From: Candidatus Omnitrophota bacterium
Lineage (GTDB): Bacteria; Omnitrophota; Gorgyraeia; Duberdicusellales; 4484-171
Direction: 5' to 3'
NCBI GenBank assembly: GCA_023135855.1
Contig: JAGLSH010000048.1
Span: 1-5,770 of the forward strand
DNA: 5,770 nt
Shown in pieces: positions 4,791-5,770 of the stretch; position 1 is the first letter of the stretch; each line of letters starts with the position of its first letter. The notes under the pieces were generated by a model. It was not told where the DNA came from, made no database searches, and was given only the letters and a program-made list of their open reading frames with translations. The position numbers and the translations under genes are program-made.

Positions 4791-5770
4791 ATGGATAAAT
4801 GGATTAAAAAAGATCTAAAATATATTTGGCATCCTTATACTCAGGCTAAGGATTGTCAGAAGTTTCCTCCGATTCTAATTGAGAAAGCTAAAGGGATAAA
4901 ACTCTATGATAATAAAGGAAATTGTTATTATGATACTATTTCCAGCTGGTGGTGTAATATCCATGGCCATAGTCATCCTGAAATAAATAAGGCTATTAAA
5001 AGTCAATTAAATTCATTTGAGCATGTATTATTTGCTGGTTTTACCCATAAGCCAGCAATTAAATTAGCTGAGCAATTAGTTGAAATCACTCCTAGTAATT
5101 TAAATAAAGTTTTTTTCTCTGATAATGGCTCAACAGCAGTTGAAGTGGCGCTGAAAATGTCATTTCAATATTGGCAAAATATTGGAGAAAAGAAAAAGAC
5201 GAAATTTCTATCCCTAGATTGTGCCTATCATGGCGACACTGTTGGAGCAATGAGTGTGAGTGGAGTCGACTTATTTAATAAAATCTTCTCACCTTTATTT
5301 TTTAAAAGCTTTAAAGCTCCTTCGCCTTATTGTTATCGTTGTCCGGTAGGAAAAAATAAATCTAGTTGTAGTATTGAGTGCGCAGATTCTTTGGAAGCTA
5401 TACTAAAGAAAAGAAGTAAGGGGATTGCTGCTTTAATTTTAGAACCAATGGTTATGGCTTCTGGAGGTATGATTATTTATCCTTCTTCTTATCTTAAGAA
5501 AGTCTCAAGACTAGCTAAGAAATATAATATTCATTTAATTTTAGATGAAGTTGCCAGTGGATTTGGTAGAACTGGAAAGATGTTTGCTTGTGAATATGCA
5601 AAAGTAAAACCAGATTTTATTTGTCTTTCAAAAGGGATAACATCAGGATATCTTCCCTTTGCAGCAACTTTAACTACTAATGAAATTTATAATGTCTTTT
5701 ATGCTGATTATCAAAAAAAGAAGACTTTTTATCACGGCCATACCTATACTGCAAATCCTCTCGGCTGTGC
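4791..5770 (+). CDS. bioA: Adenosylmethionine-8-amino-7-oxononanoate aminotransferase (DAPA synthase), 3' end outside window
   Basis: This PLP-dependent class III aminotransferase converts KAPA to DAPA, usually with SAM as amino donor. From ATG 4791 the frame stays open to the window edge for 326 codons, about three quarters of the usual 430-450 residues. WHPYTQ (13-18) with the gate tyrosine, SSWWCNIHGHSHP (51-63), SDNGSTAVEVALKM (110-123), AYHGDT (145-150), LDEVASGFGRTGKMFACE (251-268, D252), CLSKGITSGYLP with PLP lysine K281, and HGHTYTANPLGC (315-326) identify BioA. A four-cysteine cluster at C181, C184, C193 and C197 (CYRC, then CSIEC) lies in the middle, a possible metal site or structural feature of a BioA subgroup. 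AAGGGA ends six bases before the start and is the likely ribosome binding site. The start is ten bases after bioD, so the two are cotranscribed. The amino donor (SAM or lysine) cannot be told from this part. Confidence 0.95.
   Translation, partial: MDKWIKKDLKYIWHPYTQAKDCQKFPPILIEKAKGIKLYDNKGNCYYDTISSWWCNIHGHSHPEINKAIKSQLNSFEHVLFAGFTHKPAIKLAEQLVEITPSNLNKVFFSDNGSTAVEVALKMSFQYWQNIGEKKKTKFLSLDCAYHGDTVGAMSVSGVDLFNKIFSPLFFKSFKAPSPYCYRCPVGKNKSSCSIECADSLEAILKKRSKGIAALILEPMVMASGGMIIYPSSYLKKVSRLAKKYNIHLILDEVASGFGRTGKMFACEYAKVKPDFICLSKGITSGYLPFAATLTTNEIYNVFYADYQKKKTFYHGHTYTANPLGC

Noticed and set aside
4546..4791. Open frame on the - strand inside bioD
   Set aside because: Leucine- and isoleucine-rich product is the expected antisense of lysine-rich bioD codons. 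Not a credible membrane protein gene.

Overview
This window holds a nearly complete biotin synthesis and attachment locus. All genes are on the + strand, packed end to end, in the order birA(3' part)-bioB-bioF-bioH/G-like-bioC-bioD-bioA(5' part). The DNA is AT-rich, with lysine- and isoleucine-rich proteins and strong GGAGGT ribosome binding sites, so it is bacterial and low in G+C. The lineage cannot be fixed from the sequence. A candidate phylum such as Omnitrophota, or another low-GC anaerobe, is a guess only.

Layout. Positions 1-413 are the end of biotin-protein ligase. Positions 414-493 hold an AT-rich tract, an extended -10 promoter, a BirA-operator-like palindrome overlapping it, and the bioB ribosome binding site. 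Positions 494-3991 are bioB, bioF, an alpha/beta hydrolase and bioC, each overlapping the next by 4 to 28 bases, which suggests translational coupling. Positions 3992-4087 are the only sizeable gap inside the operon. It contains two GC-rich hairpins that are exact reverse complements of each other over 23 bases, and a further 21-base perfect palindrome lies just upstream inside the bioC reading frame. Positions 4088-4780 are bioD with its own strong ribosome binding site. From 4791 to the window edge is bioA, still open at the end.

Function. BioC methylates malonyl-ACP so that fatty acid synthesis can build a pimeloyl chain. The hydrolase most likely removes the methyl group (the BioH/BioG step). 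BioF, BioA, BioD and BioB then make KAPA, DAPA, dethiobiotin and biotin in turn, and BirA attaches biotin to carboxylases. No bioW or bioI is seen, so the BioC route is the one supported. BirA probably also represses the operon through the palindrome, but its DNA-binding domain lies outside the window.

The genes are well-known families. The parts most worth a second look are the compact operator with half-sites about one helical turn closer than usual, the mirror-image hairpin pair between bioC and bioD, and the in-frame palindrome in bioC.
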